Source: Apoda limacodes (taxonomy: Eukaryota > Arthropoda > Insecta > Lepidoptera > Limacodidae). From it: DNA of 64,000 bases. The stretch lies in contig OX291551.1 in NCBI GenBank assembly GCA_946406115.1, positions 7,812,001 to 7,876,000 of the forward strand. The letters are read 5' to 3'. Shown one piece after another: positions 52,928 through 63,750 of this stretch. How positions within the stretch are numbered: position 1 is the first letter of the stretch; every line of letters starts with the position of its first letter. The notes under the pieces were generated by a model that saw only the letters and a list, made by a program, of their open reading frames with translations, made no database searches and was not told the DNA's origin. The translations under genes were made by a program, and so were the position numbers.

Positions 52928-54120
52928 CATACTAGCTAATTACTTCCCATCACTTCGTATACATATTTATTTATTATAAATAGAACACGACTTACAACTC
53001 ATACGTCATATTTAATTGTACAGAACCAATGTCCTTAACACACAATTCGCGCTTAAAACTCAAATATGTCACAAGACATGTCTTGACCCATTGTATATTT
53101 TTTGAGTAATATCCTATACTACCTATATTTCTCAATAATTTAATAAGCTATATTAAATGTAATATATTACTATGCCACTACTACTATGGAACTGGCTCTC
53201 TATCCTATCACACGTCTGTAACTCTTCTAAATTTTGACTATTTTCTTTGACACAACCTAACATAATAAATAAAGATTGTTTATTTATTTTTCTATAAAAT
53301 CACCTATAGACACGTTTACACAAAGATATACTTTCTATCCAGTGTATCGTAAGCTATGCTCTACAATTACTTGTATCTAACCTCGTATCGTATCGTATCA
53401 CATTTTAATATATGTAATCCGCACTTTCATTATTATAAATAATAATGTTTGTTTATTTACATTTTTGACGCAGTTTATTTGACATCTCAATCTGTCATAG
53501 AATTAAAATCCCATATCCAACCTCCCTGTACTACTCATAATCGCCATACTAAAAATAAAAAACTAAACTAATGTTTAAATAAATATAAAATAAATTAATT
53601 GAATAAAAAAATTATTGAATTATTAAATAAAGTTCTTAAACCTCAATTAATGTAAATAAATCTGACGCGAGTTCCGTCTTACGAATTTTCTATGAATTTT
53701 CCTTTTTTGGAGATTTCACTTTAAAAACATACAATCTGGGTATAACATTTTAACATCTGTAATCCTCACTTTCATTTTTTCATCAACCCAATTTCCTCTT
53801 ACTTTTTATTCGTACTATAGAGTTAACATTTTTTACCCATCACAAAAAAAGTGCACAACGCCGCTAAAGAACATTTCACTTCAAAATTATAATAGGCGTG
53901 GCATTATGGTTTCCGTCTGAAGATCAGTCTGATGCTAGTTTATCATTTTTTACCCATCACAAAAACTAACCTAATGTAAATAAATCTGACGCGAGTTCCG
54001 TCTTACGAATTGTGTATGAATTTTCAGGACACGTAACCTGACGCAAGTTTAAAATTTTTTACCCATACCAAAAAAGTGCACAATGCCGCTAAAGAAGTTT
54101 TCACTTCAAAAAAACTTTAC
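52928..54120 (+). mobile_element. GCACTCCG-type interspersed repeat, copy 3, long and rearranged
   Basis: It shares CGCGCTTAAAACTCAAATAT, CACAAGACATGTCTT (53050-53090), TTGACGCAGTTTATTTGACA and CCAACCTCCCTGTACTACTC (53465-53535), ATAATAGGCGTGGCATTA (53887) and GCTAAAGAAGTTTTCACTTC (54090-54115) with copies at 22.5 and 43.3 kb. Extra AT-rich segments, and partial repeats of the 3-prime half (GACGCGAGTTCCGTCTTACG at 53662 and 53988), make it twice as long. It may be a longer parent form or a copy with nested insertions. Confidence 0.65.
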
Positions 54121-54490
54121 ATGTTGACGCAAAAAATATATTTTGCTGATTGTTTAACTGCAGGAATTTGAATAATTTTGCTCTTAGTTTGGAGACAAAG
54201 TTGTATGTTTTGTTCTTTTCTTTACTAACTTTTTCTTTTCTCCGTGATTTTCGATGCTATGTTCCCGAAGTGTGCTATCTTGTGCCACATTGAAAAAAAA
54301 AATTACCAAGAAGGAAATGGTTTTTATGTGTGCGTAAGGATTGAGATGGCAAACCTCTGGAATTTGGGTAACCAGCTAACACATATTTTGTAGTCCTGAT
54401 AAAAAAATTGTAGGCCAGATCCAGGAATTTGTAGTTCAAAGAATAGAAAGTTATTAAGGATCAAAAGTTGCTCAATCCTTGCATCGAAAA
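54121..54490. other. No feature recognised
   Basis: AT-rich spacer. A 103-codon minus-strand frame overlaps the LINE fragment on the opposite strand and is a shadow. Confidence 0.4.
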
Positions 54491-54667
54491 GACTTAGCAT
54501 CCCTGTGTGCACTGCTTGGGTAATGGCTTTAGTTCCGAGGTATCCACGGCTACTTTCTACCATAACATCGCTTGCCATTGCAGCAAGTTCGTACTCACAC
54601 CTTAACATTCTTAGGCTACGATAACTGCTCAGCATCAGTTGTTTGCCGCCTTAGTGGTATATAAAAA
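54491..54667 (+). pseudogene. Diverged LINE C-terminal fragment
   Basis: GACTTAGCATCCCTGTGTGC, CCACGGCTACTTTCTACCAT, then TTCTTAGGCTACGATAACTG, TTTGCCGCCTTAGTGGTATA and AAAAA align with 15905-16300 of the intact LINE, with internal deletions. Confidence 0.75.
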
Positions 54668-54670
54668 ATA

Positions 54671-55206
54671 ACCGGACAAGTGCGAGTCCGACTTAAGGTT
54701 TCCGTACACCACTATTTACGTAATTTTCAAATACAAACAAAAAAAGTGTGCCATTATGCGGTCACCCATCCAAGTGCTGACCAAGCCCGACGTTGCTTAA
54801 CTTTGAATATCGTTTCCAACGAACAAAGAATTACTGCTTCTCTTAATGATAAGCTAGATGGCGCTGTACCGGTAATTTTAAATTTTTTTTGTTTGTTGTT
54901 ATACTTTAGAGTTCACACTATTTTCACTGCAAGTTTAAAGTTTGTATGTTTTTCTGTCTTTACGATAGAGCATAAACAACGAAAACGTGTAAGAAACAGT
55001 ATGGGGTGGGTCCTTATATTTTGACTTTTTAACTTTTTTTTATTTGGTAGATAACCCATTATAACACATATTCTGTGAAAAAATCAGGCTTCTACCTATT
55101 TCGGTCTAGATCCTTTTAATGGTCGGGCAGACGGACAGACAGAAAGACAGCGGAGTCTTAGTAATAGGGCTCCCTTGGCACCCTCTGGGTACAGCACCCT
55201 AAAAAA
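54671..55206 (+). mobile_element. One-armed 5S-bearing repeat of the GGGTTCCGTA family
   Basis: Starts ACCGGACAAGTGCGAGTCCG, then AATTTTCAAATACAAACAAA, a 5S block (54750-54801), TATCGTTTCCAAC, AGATGGCGCTGTACCGGTAA, CACTGCAAG, ACGATAGAGCATAAACAACG, GGTGGGTCCTTATATTTTGA. It ends CGGACAGACAGAAAGACAGC, GGAGTCTTAGTAATAGGG and GGGTACAGCACCCTAAAAAA. Unlike the copy at 50916-51468 it has only one 5S arm; the right end is the standard GGGTTCCGTA-family end. This is the clearest link between the two repeat types. A 114-codon frame across it is not meaningful. Confidence 0.75.
54750..54801 (-). repeat. 5S rRNA-derived segment
   Basis: Minus strand: AAAGTTAAGCAACGTCGGGC, TTGGTCAGCACTTGGATGGG, TGACCGCATAATGGCA. 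The AGCACTTGGATGGGTGACCGC core is very close to animal 5S. Confidence 0.88.
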
Positions 55207-55359
55207 TATGTTCCTAAATAGCATAGTTGAACCAGTTCATATAAAATATTAGCAATCACTGTTGATCATGTGTTCATAAATGTTTTATATTAATGTTTGT
55301 AACAAATGCCTACACTAAAATACTAAGCAAATATATATATACATATATATATATAAGTG

Positions 55360-55663
55360 AATATTCTCTCGCCAGCCTTCATACGTCCCCACTGTTGGGG
55401 CACGGCCTACCCTCATAAGCGAGGGTGATTTGGGCCATAGTCCACACGCGGGCCCAGTGCGGATTGTGGACTTCACATACGTCTTCTTTTTTCTTCACGT
55501 ATGCAGGTTTCCTCACGATGTTTACCTTCACCAAAAAGCCAGTGGTGTGAATAAATAACTCAGTCTACTTGAGAAATTAAGAAAAGACTCATTGGTACAC
55601 GCCGACCCGGGGTTCGAACCTCCGCCACTTGGGACGTGAAGTGAAATTTAAACCTCTCGACCA
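55360..55663 (-). mobile_element. tRNA-type SINE, main part (split by a LINE)
   Basis: On the minus strand, a B-box-like GGTTCGAACC (55611-55620) follows GTCGAGAGGTTTAAATTTC, then CAAGTGGCGGAGG. The body runs CGGCGTGTACCAATGAGTC, AATTTCTCAAGTAGACTGAG, CATCGTGAGGAAACCTGCAT, AAGTCCACAATCCGCACTGG, GGACTATGGCCCAAATCACC, and the 3-prime end is CAACAGTGGGGACGTATGAA, GGCTGGCGAG. A TA-rich tract (55331-55354) lies at its 3-prime side. The head continues at 56910 on the other side of the jockey-like insertion. Confidence 0.8.
55654..55663 (+). repeat. Target-site duplication, left
   Basis: CTCTCGACCA, identical to 56910-56919. Confidence 0.85.
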
Positions 55664-56909
55664 ATTTGTCGAATCGTAGCTTTCGCTACAAAGTCGAAGG
55701 CACTCTCTCTTCCCCCCGTCCCATAGAAGCAGGAGTCCCGCAAGGGTCCGTGCTCGCCCCCATCTTGTACCTTCTGTACACTAACGACATCCCTAAAACG
55801 ATAGGTACCAACCTAGCCCTCTTTGCGGACGATACCGCTATCTATACCACAGACAGGCAAGTGAGTCGAATCACTGAGAGACTCCAATGTTTCGGAAATG
55901 GAGAATCGAGGTGAATCCCGACAAAAGCTCTGCCGTCCTTTTTACCCTAGGCCGCCCTCCGCGGCCTTCCCCCCTTTCTCTTTTCGGTCGTGCCATTCCC
56001 TGGCAAAATAAGACCAAATATCTCGGTGTGACCATGGATAGTCGTTTGAACTTCCAAGCTCACACCAAAATAGTCAGAGACCGAGCCGCTTTTGTCCTCG
56101 GCCGTCTCCATCCCATGATAGGCAAGTATAGTAAGATGTCGCTTAGAAATAAGCTAAATCTTTACACAACTTGTATCCGCCCCATACTAGCTTATGCTAG
56201 CGTAGTCTTTGCGCTGTCCAAGCGCAATCTCCACAAACTCCAGACCCTCCAAAACTGCTTTCTCAGAGCGGCCACTGGAGCCTCTTGGTACGTTCGCAAT
56301 GCGGACCTACACAGAGACTTCGAACTTCCCACGATTCCCCAATACTTTAAAGACTTGGCAGTCCGCTTTTTCGAGCGTACGCAAAATCACCCGAATCGTT
56401 TAATTGTGCAATCCACAACGTATCGTCCCCCCGATCGACCCGGTCACGGTCGTAAAACTATTGTTAGGCGGCCTCGGCACGTACTAACGTCCCCAGATGA
56501 CGATCTCGCTGTCCGGATAGCGAGATTAGTCTCTACGACCTCCCCGAATAGGGCCTCCCTCCAAACACGACGCCGACGTCCCCGGGTTCGTCGGCGCCCA
56601 CAAGGATACACTAGGTATCAAAGAGTGCCGGGGCGCTTCTCGCCCCCACTCAATCGCAATCGTACCCGCGTAACGGGTAACTCCCCTCCTGGCGGTGACT
56701 CACCTTCGGGTTCGAGACTCGCGCCGGTCGAAGGGACGCCCCCGAGAGCGACAACCCAAGCCGAGGCTTCCCCCGCGGGGAGCCCTTGAGCGTTGGGCGC
56801 TATATGGGCTGAGGCTCCTTCAGAGTCTCGCCCCAAAAGTCCGGTGAAGCAGTAATGGCTGCAACAGCCAACTGCATAGTCAGCTCAGAAAAAAAAAAAA
56901 AAAAAAAAA
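55664..56909 (+). mobile_element. 5-prime-truncated jockey-like LINE inserted in a SINE
   Basis: It is bounded by the 10-bp duplication CTCTCGACCA on both sides and ends in an A-tract (56889-56909), the signature of target-primed integration. The element starts within the RT domain. The 3-prime UTR of about 100 bp contains GGGCGCTATATGGGCTGAGG and CTGCAACAGCCAACTGCATA. Confidence 0.92.
55666..56789 (+). pseudogene. Jockey-like reverse transcriptase C-terminal half, one frameshift
   Basis: The first frame (to about 55905) reads FRYKVEGTLSS, GVPQGSVLAPILYLLYTNDI and ALFADDTAIYT, with an intact FADD site. A frameshift near 55890-55905 moves coding into another frame: FRKWRIEVNPDKSSAVLF, KYLGVTMDSRLNFQAH, CIRPILAYASVVFALSK, LQNCFLRAATGASWYVRN. 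That frame runs to a Pro/Arg/Gly-rich tail ending ASPAGSP. No other break is seen in the second frame. The GC-rich coding sequence contrasts with the flanks. RT fingers and the endonuclease are missing through truncation. Confidence 0.93.
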
Positions 56910-56935
56910 CTCTCGACCACCACCGACAATATCAA
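56910..56935 (-). mobile_element. tRNA-type SINE, head remainder, with right target duplication
   Basis: CTCTCGACCACCACCGAC is the inverse of GTCGGTGGTGGTCGAGAG, matching the head start TAGTCAGTGGTGGCTCATGG at 37221. Its first 10 bases are the duplicated target. Confidence 0.75.
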
Positions 56936-57560
56936 TATAATACCCAATATGCTGACACTATGCATTTACAAGACCATGTTGGATAGCTTTTTTACTCTGA
57001 AGGTTATTACTAATTTCAGGATGTAATGTAAGTAAATTATTTTGGTTTGATACACATTTTGTTGACCTGTCACTGTTTATTATTTTTTTTATTTTTATTT
57101 TTGATAGTGTGGATCATAGCACTTTGGCCTATTTCTACAAGCGTTTTCAATGGCCCATAGTTTCTTTAGAGTAGGCTATGTGGATTATTTGAAAATATAT
57201 ACAGGTTTTAAATTTTTGTATATAAATAACAATAAATGTGAAGCAGTGGCTGGTAGATATAGTATTGTAAGCGATACATGCAGTAGGTATTAGTGAAAGT
57301 TAAATATTTTACCTAGAAATGCTGATAATTATTTTTTACCTGCTTATAATCTGTTACTTTTTAGTTTTTTAAGTACTACTGTGTGTTTGTATTCTTTTAT
57401 GTGAATAATTTTATATCTAAATTAGGTTATTTATTAATCTGTTATTTTGAACTGGCGGATGAGTTTCGGTTTCACTGTTTGTTTCAGACAACTTTTTTTT
57501 TGTTGTTTGCTTAATTTGTATTTGTAATTTTATTTTTTATTTTTAATCTGTTTATATAGT
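56936..57560 (+). pseudogene. AT-rich stretch with a very short RT-like remnant
   Basis: 57095-57170 translates as FDSVDHSTLAYFYKRFQW followed by a stop, and 57235-57290 as KCEAVAGRYSIVSDTCSRY. These recall the block around the first catalytic Asp and the one before GVPQGS in LINE reverse transcriptases. This is weak evidence; no other motif survives. The rest is AT-rich and featureless. Confidence 0.35.
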
Positions 57561-60500
57561 TTATTTTATTTTTATCTATGAGTGACAATGAGTCGCTATC
57601 GAGTAGCAACGCATACTTCTCATGTTCATCAGGTGAGTCTAGTATTGATAATGATTTATCAGACTACTCACTTTCCTCACGTCTAGCTTCTACCTTTGAA
57701 CTTCAATGTTTTACATATCAACGCCCAAAGAATTCTAAGGCACCATCCAGATATGCTTACGTCTTTGTCGAATGATAATATTTATGCTATCCTTATCTCA
57801 GAATCTTAGTTCAAGCCATCTCTTCAATCAGCTATCTATCCTCTTCCTGGATTTCAATTAATCAGAAATGATCGCATAAATAAAGGTGGTGGTGGAATGG
57901 CCATCTATTTGCGTAACAATATTCCTTTTACTATTGCAAATAAATCACCGTCAGATTACACTGGTAACTCCGAACATTTATTCCTGGAAGTCTTTCCCAA
58001 GCACAGTCGAATTCTTCTTGGAGTATTTTACAGTCCTTCTCTCACAGTAAACTATTTTAACTCTTTTGAAAAGCTCCTAGAAGATTTAACGCATTTGTAC
58101 GACAATACTATAATAATGGGTGATTTCAATACATGTCTTATTAAATCAGATCATCGTTCTAAGTCCCTTCTGTCTTTAGTATCATCGAAAAACCTTTATA
58201 TGCCACAATTGAAAGCCACCCATCACCCTCCCAGCTCTTAACCAACCCTTCTTGACTTAATTATTGTCTCTAAACCTAATCTAATTTCTGATTTTGGTCA
58301 ATTTCCAGCTGACTGTTTTTCCTATCATGACCTTATTTTCATCTCTTACAAAGTAAGACCTCCAAAACCTAGAAAGCGTACCATTCTTCAGCGTAACTTT
58401 AACGGAATAGATTTGCAACGTTTGAGTGAAGACGCTAACACAATTGATTGGTGTGTTTTAAATGATATTAATAACATAGACGAAAGAGTCGAAAAGTTTA
58501 ACAGTCTTTTGAGCATGTTATTTAATAGGCACGCTCCTTTGAGACTTTTAAAAATCCGTCACCTGCCTACCCCGTGGCTTACAGAAGAAGTTAAAGTGTT
58601 AATGTCTAAGCGTGATCGCACAAGTGACAAATATAAACGTAATCCGACTGACTGCAACTTGGACCTGTATAAAAAACTGAGAAATCAGTGTAATAGGCTG
58701 TGTAGAGACGCGAAACGTCGGTACATTTACTGTTATTAATAAGTGTGATTCCTCTTATATATGGAGATTTCTCAAGTCATTGGGCATTGAAAAATCTTCA
58801 GACCACGTTTCAATCAATTATGATCTCAACTCACTTAATAAAAATTTTTCGTCTCCACATCTTACAATAGACGAGACAACCAAAAATATAACTTTAGCTC
58901 ATGTCTCTGGTCTGCCATGTCCTGACTTTAATAAGTTTAATTTCAAAATGGTTACTGGCTGTGATGTTAAGCGCGTAGTATGCGGGTTGGGTAGTAAAGC
59001 AACTGGTAGCGACAGCGTAAGCCTGATGATGATCCTTCCTGTAATTGATATAATCCTGCCTTATATTACCAATATCTTAAATCTCTCCCTTCTATCTAGT
59101 CGTTTTCCTGATAGTTGGAAGAAAGCTTTTGTCATCCCTCTACCTAAAATTTCTAATCCTTCTATACTTAGCCATTACCGTCCTATATCTATTCTACCCT
59201 TACTTTCCAAAGTGATTGAACGTCTAGTTCATGAACAATTTAGTCAATTCTTCTTTCAAACAACCTTTTAAGCCCTTTCCAATCAGGTTTTCGTCCAGGC
59301 CATAGCACTGTCAGTGCGTTGTTGAAAATAACAGTCGTCATTAGACAGAATATGGAGAGTCAACACATTACTGTGTTAACTCTGCTCGACTTCAGCAATG
59401 CATTCAATACTGTTGACTTTGATATTCTGCTCTGCATACTACGTTCACTCAACATTTCTCCAGCAGTTGCCATGTGGTTTGAATCTTATTTAAAAGGTCG
59501 GCAACAATGCTGAAAAGTACGTACTGATGCTGGATGCTTGGACTGGTGTGTTGTACCTGCCGGAGTTCCGCAAGGTGGAGTTTTGTCACCTTTGTTGTTC
59601 TCACTTTTTATCAATTCCCTGACGAATCGATTAACTACACAGTTTCATTTATACGCCAATGATCTCCAGTTATATACAGGTTCAACAGTAGACCAAATTC
59701 AGAATGCTGTCTCTACGATTAATTAGAACCTCGAAATCATATCCGACTGGGCAAAGTCCTTTGGGCTTCTTCTTAACCGTAGTAAATCTCAGGCAATAAT
59801 TGAAGGCAGTAAACGTCAGCTGGTAAACCTGGACATAAATATAGTACCTCATATTACTTACAATGGTGTACCAATTCCTTTTCTTGAAAAAGTCAAAAAC
59901 CTCGGGCTACTAATAGATAACACGTTGTCATGGCGCCCACAGGTAAACGCACTAAGTAAAAAAATATTTGCTTCGTTACACTCACTGAAACGTTTGCAAA
60001 ACTTTCTACCATTCCAAACTAAGGTTATGCTGCGCAGTCACTACTGCTTCCTCTCATTGATTACGCAGACGTAAGCTAAGTTGACCTCAACGAGGAGCTA
60101 CTCAACAAACTTGCCGTCTCCAAAATCTTTGCATCCGATTTATTTTCGGATTGCGTAAATATGATCATTTTTCTGAGTTTCGTACTCAACTTAAGTGACT
60201 CCCAATTCGAATTCGCAGGAATACTCACATTCTTACCCTTCTGTATAACGTCCTTAACAATCCATCTGCACCCCATTACTTACAAAAGTTCTTTAACTAC
60301 AAATATAATCCGTTGCAAAGTATGTCAAGATCAAAGGTAGAAAGAACTGTACCCTCTCACTTTACTACATTCTACGGTAAATCATTTGCTGTGAAAGCAA
60401 CTTTACTGTGGAACAACCTACCTTCTGATATTCGTTTGTCACCATCAATTACTATTTTTAAAACTAAACTGAAATCCTTTTTTCTTCAATCATTGCAAAA

Positions 60501-60895
60501 CTGTTACTCATATATTTATAATTGATGAAGTTGTACTCATAAAGATATATATGTTTATTCTTATTCTGTTCATAACTGTGTATAAATATGCTAACGTATT
60601 TATTGTGTTTATGTATATGTATGTATATGATGTCTTTATTTATATTTATTATTTGTATATGTGTATTTTTATATTAGTTTATCTATAAAACTAGTATTAT
60701 TAAATTGTGTTTGTACTCTACCTACATAAATGTGAAATTTATCAACTCTCTGAAACACCCTAAGGAAGAAATCGCATCATGCGATAGGTCCGCCTTAGTG
60801 CATAAAAATTTATAAATTGTACTTACGTCATATAGTTTTATAAAATGAACTGTATGAGTTAAATAAATAATAATAATAATAAATACATAACTACA
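57560..60895 (+). mobile_element. Near-full-length CR1/L2-like LINE, decayed, with AAT tail
   Basis: The order is leader, endonuclease, RT, C-terminal region and 3-prime UTR. The UTR holds CATCATGCGATAGGTCCGCC, TTAGTGCATAAAAATTTATA and ends in AAATAAATAATAATAATAAT, a microsatellite tail typical of CR1/L2-type LINEs rather than poly-A. Same lineage as the minus-strand relic at 4.2-5.7 kb. Confidence 0.8.
57578..60525 (+). pseudogene. CR1/L2-like endonuclease-RT ORF, many frameshifts and stops
   Basis: From ATG 57578 the frame reads SSSNAYFSCSSGESSIDND, then shifts near 57705 to INAQRILRHHPDMLTSL and NDNIYAILIS-E. Endonuclease: GGGGMAIYLRNNIPF, IIMGDFNTCL (58110-58140), LLDLIIVSK after a stop, and YHDLIFISY where SDH is expected. 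RT: LPKISNPSILSHYRPISIL, LLDFSNAFNTVDFDILL, AGVPQGGVLSPLLFSLFIN, and a catalytic site reading YAND in place of YADD. C-terminal pieces: VKNLGLLIDNTLSW, LKRLQNFLPF, and 60313-60525 with FAVKATLLWNNLPSDIRLS. At least eight breaks. The Asp-to-Asn change alone would abolish polymerase activity. Confidence 0.88.
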
Positions 60896-60899
60896 TACA

Positions 60900-61515
60900 A
60901 TAACATCGTTTGATTTATTTACATCATATTCTACCTCATTAGAATGTTATAGTAAGTACTCTTTACTAATATAAAAGACTAGCTTACATCTGCGACTTCG
61001 TCGTGTGAAGTTCTTAAAGAAAAAAAAAGGTTTTAACGGTTTGAATTCACCTACAAAATATTGGAATTCTCATAAAAAAAATATTTCAAAAACAGTGAAA
61101 CACCTCAATCTTGATTTTCAACCTGGAATCCATAGGTATGTAATGTAGGCATGAAATCGACTGTTATGTATCAATGTTTTTTCAGCATACTAGTATTTCA
61201 CGAACCGCACAACCATTTCCAGCAAACCAGGTGTCACTTGATTGAATCAGTCGGCTCCGTTCTACCAGTATTACTAAGAATTTTAAAAACTGACTTCAGT
61301 GACTTCTAGGCTTTTGTCTGCGTAAAGGTTGTTTTTGCGCTGAAAATTACTGTTTTTTTTTTTCATCCTATAAATGTCATAAATATTCTCAGACTGAACT
61401 AAATAAGTAAAAGGGGCTATGAAAAAAATAAATAAAAAAAACTGAAAATCTCGCCTGGTCTTTCTAGTATAAATTGTGGGGTTGGGCTACTGGTACTTGG
61501 CCAACCTTTACGGCT
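60900..61515. other. No feature recognised
   Basis: AT-rich; no supported ORF or repeat end. Confidence 0.4.
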
Positions 61516-61583
61516 GGACATCAACAACTATTGGTATAAATCAATCTGATGGGATACTGTTTTTTAAAATTCTGAGTCTCTAC

Positions 61584-61891
61584 CTGATCATCTGCTTTGG
61601 CAGAGCAAAGATTTTGAAACAGGCCTTTATTTGAGAAAGATATTTCTGGTTGATCTTCCACCATTTTTCTGGAACTGTCATGGAGTTGTATCTGCAGAGT
61701 AGGCACTCCGCTATACGGATCGCTAGGCCCTTCATCATCATCAAAGTCAGGGGGGCAAACCTGTCTTTGGTTTTGGGTTATGACATCGGCAACCATTTCT
61801 TTGTCATCAGAAGATAATTTCAGATCAGAAAGATTTCCACCATGTAGTGCTTCCAAGGCCTCTCGTAAAAACATATTTGTGGTTATTTTAA
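61584..61891 (-). CDS. Candidate exon with start codon, possibly piggyBac-derived N-terminus
   Basis: On the minus strand a TTTTATTTTTAG acceptor (exon from 61891) precedes a 17-base leader and ATG at 61874. It opens exactly 97 codons to a CAG-GTAGAG donor (last exon base 61584, phase 0). The frame then runs 20 more codons without a domain. The peptide starts MFLREALEALHGGNLSDLKL, then SSDDKEMVADV, followed by an acidic, Pro-containing stretch (PPDFDDDEGPSDPYSGVP). The short Leu-rich start followed by an acidic region recalls N-termini of piggyBac-derived insect proteins, which is a weak resemblance only. No DDD transposase core follows within the window, and upstream sequence is LINE. It may be an exon of a host gene, a domesticated transposase, or a relic. 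Confidence 0.4.
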
Positions 61892-61944
61892 CTAAAAATA
61901 AAATTTAACATCTAATCATCCATACTTTCAATTCATAACATCAA

Positions 61945-63750
61945 TATACTTAATAAAATCAAAGTCTGGTCATATATTAAGGATCAACAAAACAGTAAAC
62001 AAAGTAACAACGTATACTGCTATAAAGATAGAACCGTATCGAAGCAAAGTGCTGCTGATGCATTTGCTGAACACTTTGCCTCTGTATTTCTGAATTCCGT
62101 TCCATCACTAGACCTCACAAACACCTATCCGCGCACGGGTGACACGCGGGTTCATTCCGAGTCTCCAAGGTCACGGTAAGCCTTAAAGAACTTAGATGGG
62201 CAGTAAAGCGGCTAAGTCCGTAATCATCGCCGGGTCCCGACGATATACCTCCATTTCTTTTCAAGGATTTCGTATCCGTACTAGAAAAACCATTAATCCA
62301 TATCTACAACCTTTCGATCGCAACTGATACTTATCCAACCTGCTGGAAGACATCTAGAGTCACACCTGTACCTAAAAGTTCATTAAGGCATCAAGTAGAC
62401 GAGCACAGACCTATCGCTGTACCCTCTGTATTTGCTAAGGTTTTTGAAACCATAATGGCTCACCATATCAGCTCTGAAATTAAGGTGCGTTTATCTAATG
62501 CACAACACGGATTTCGAACGGGTCGATCAACTGCAACTAATCACTTAAATTTTGTAGATTATACACACACTGAAATGGACTTAGGACGGCAAGTGGATAC
62601 GGCCTACTACGACTTCCAAAAAGCTTTCGACAAGGTGGATAACGACGTTCTGCTAAGCAAACTCTCAGCGATAGGTTTTACACCAAAATTATTAAGATTT
62701 TTTGCTTACTCTCTAATGGTCGTAAGCAATACGTTCAACTATCCGGATATAAATCCCAACCCTACTATACTAGATACGGAATAAGCCAAGGTAGTTCATG
62801 GGTCCCGTTCTTTTTTTTGTCATGATCAATGACCTACCACAAGTCATTTAAAACACGAGGTGCCCTAATGTTTGCCAATGATCTTAAGTTATACATGGGT
62901 GTTGGATCGGTAGCTGACTGCGCAGCTTTACAAAGCGACATTCTAAAATTGGAGGAATGGAGTGTCAATAACGTTCTTAATTTTAATGTCCAAAAGTGCA
63001 AAATCATGACATACACCAGGTCTCGGATTCCCATAACTTATACTTATTTCCTTTCAAAGACGGCTTTATTGAGAGTCAACGAAACGCGCGACTTGGGTGT
63101 GACGTTCGATCCCCGTCTCGTCTTTAGAGAGCACATTATGACTGTCACAAAAACAGCAAATAAAACGCTAGGCTTTATCATGCGCCAAACATGCAAGTTC
63201 CAAGATTACACACCGGCTATTATGTTATATAATGCCTACGTTCGTAGCCGCTTGGAATACAATGCCCTTATTTGGGACCCAGGTGAAACCAAATATACAA
63301 CTCTGATAGAAAAAGTGCATAAAAAGTTCTGTCGTTACTTGTACAAAAAGAAATATGGCTATTATCCACATTTATATTCATCGCTTTTTGTCACTGGCAT
63401 GATGGGTCTCGACACTCTGCAGTTACGTCGGAGGGTAAAGGCAGTTGTACACTTTTACCTTTTACTCAACAATCAAGTAGACAACCCATCTACACTATCG
63501 AATATCAACCTGTACGCTCCTAATAGAGCAACCCCTGGAGCAGGAGGAGAGTCTGGCCCGCGTCGCAGGCGACCTTTATTATCTCTGCCAGGCACGCACA
63601 CCTACGCCGCTAGGAACGCACCCACGTGGCGCACTCTCACGCTCCTAAACTCATTAATATCCACACAAGATATAGATTTTTTCTCAAATAATGTACAGCG
63701 AATCATATCTGCAGCCCATGTCCACATTACATTTTTCCCGGATAATTAAG
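61945..63750 (+). pseudogene. LINE reverse transcriptase (jockey/CR1 group), 5-prime truncated, frameshifted
   Basis: It begins at about 61945 in the linker before RT (KVWSYIKDQQNSK, then AFAEHFASVFLNS). Around 62170 the frame shifts to LKELRWAVKRLSP, GPDDIPPFLFKDF and VTPVPKSS, HRPIAVPSVFAKVFETIM. 62455-62784 gives NAQHGFRTGRSTATNHLNF and YYDFQKAFDKVDNDVLLSKL with the first catalytic Asp. After a break near 62785 (GISQGS-like remnant) the frame at 62829-63749 gives LMFANDLKLYMGV, where the active site is FAND rather than FADD, and then DLGVTFDPRLVFREHI, YNAYVRSRLEYNALIWDPGE, and a C-terminus with GGESGPRRRRPLLSLPG. The 306-codon final frame is intact. Confidence 0.88.

Noticed and set aside
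52659..52979. Repetitive frames on both strands (for example GTPGVQPAFFTSA repeats)
   Set aside because: They are created by a 39-bp tandem repeat whose length is a multiple of three. No start context or conservation argument supports translation.
55666..56789. Programmed frameshift in the jockey-like ORF
   Set aside because: No slippery heptamer or adjacent structure was noticed, the break is within the RT C-terminal region where other LINEs read in one frame, and the copy is truncated. A simple indel is more likely.
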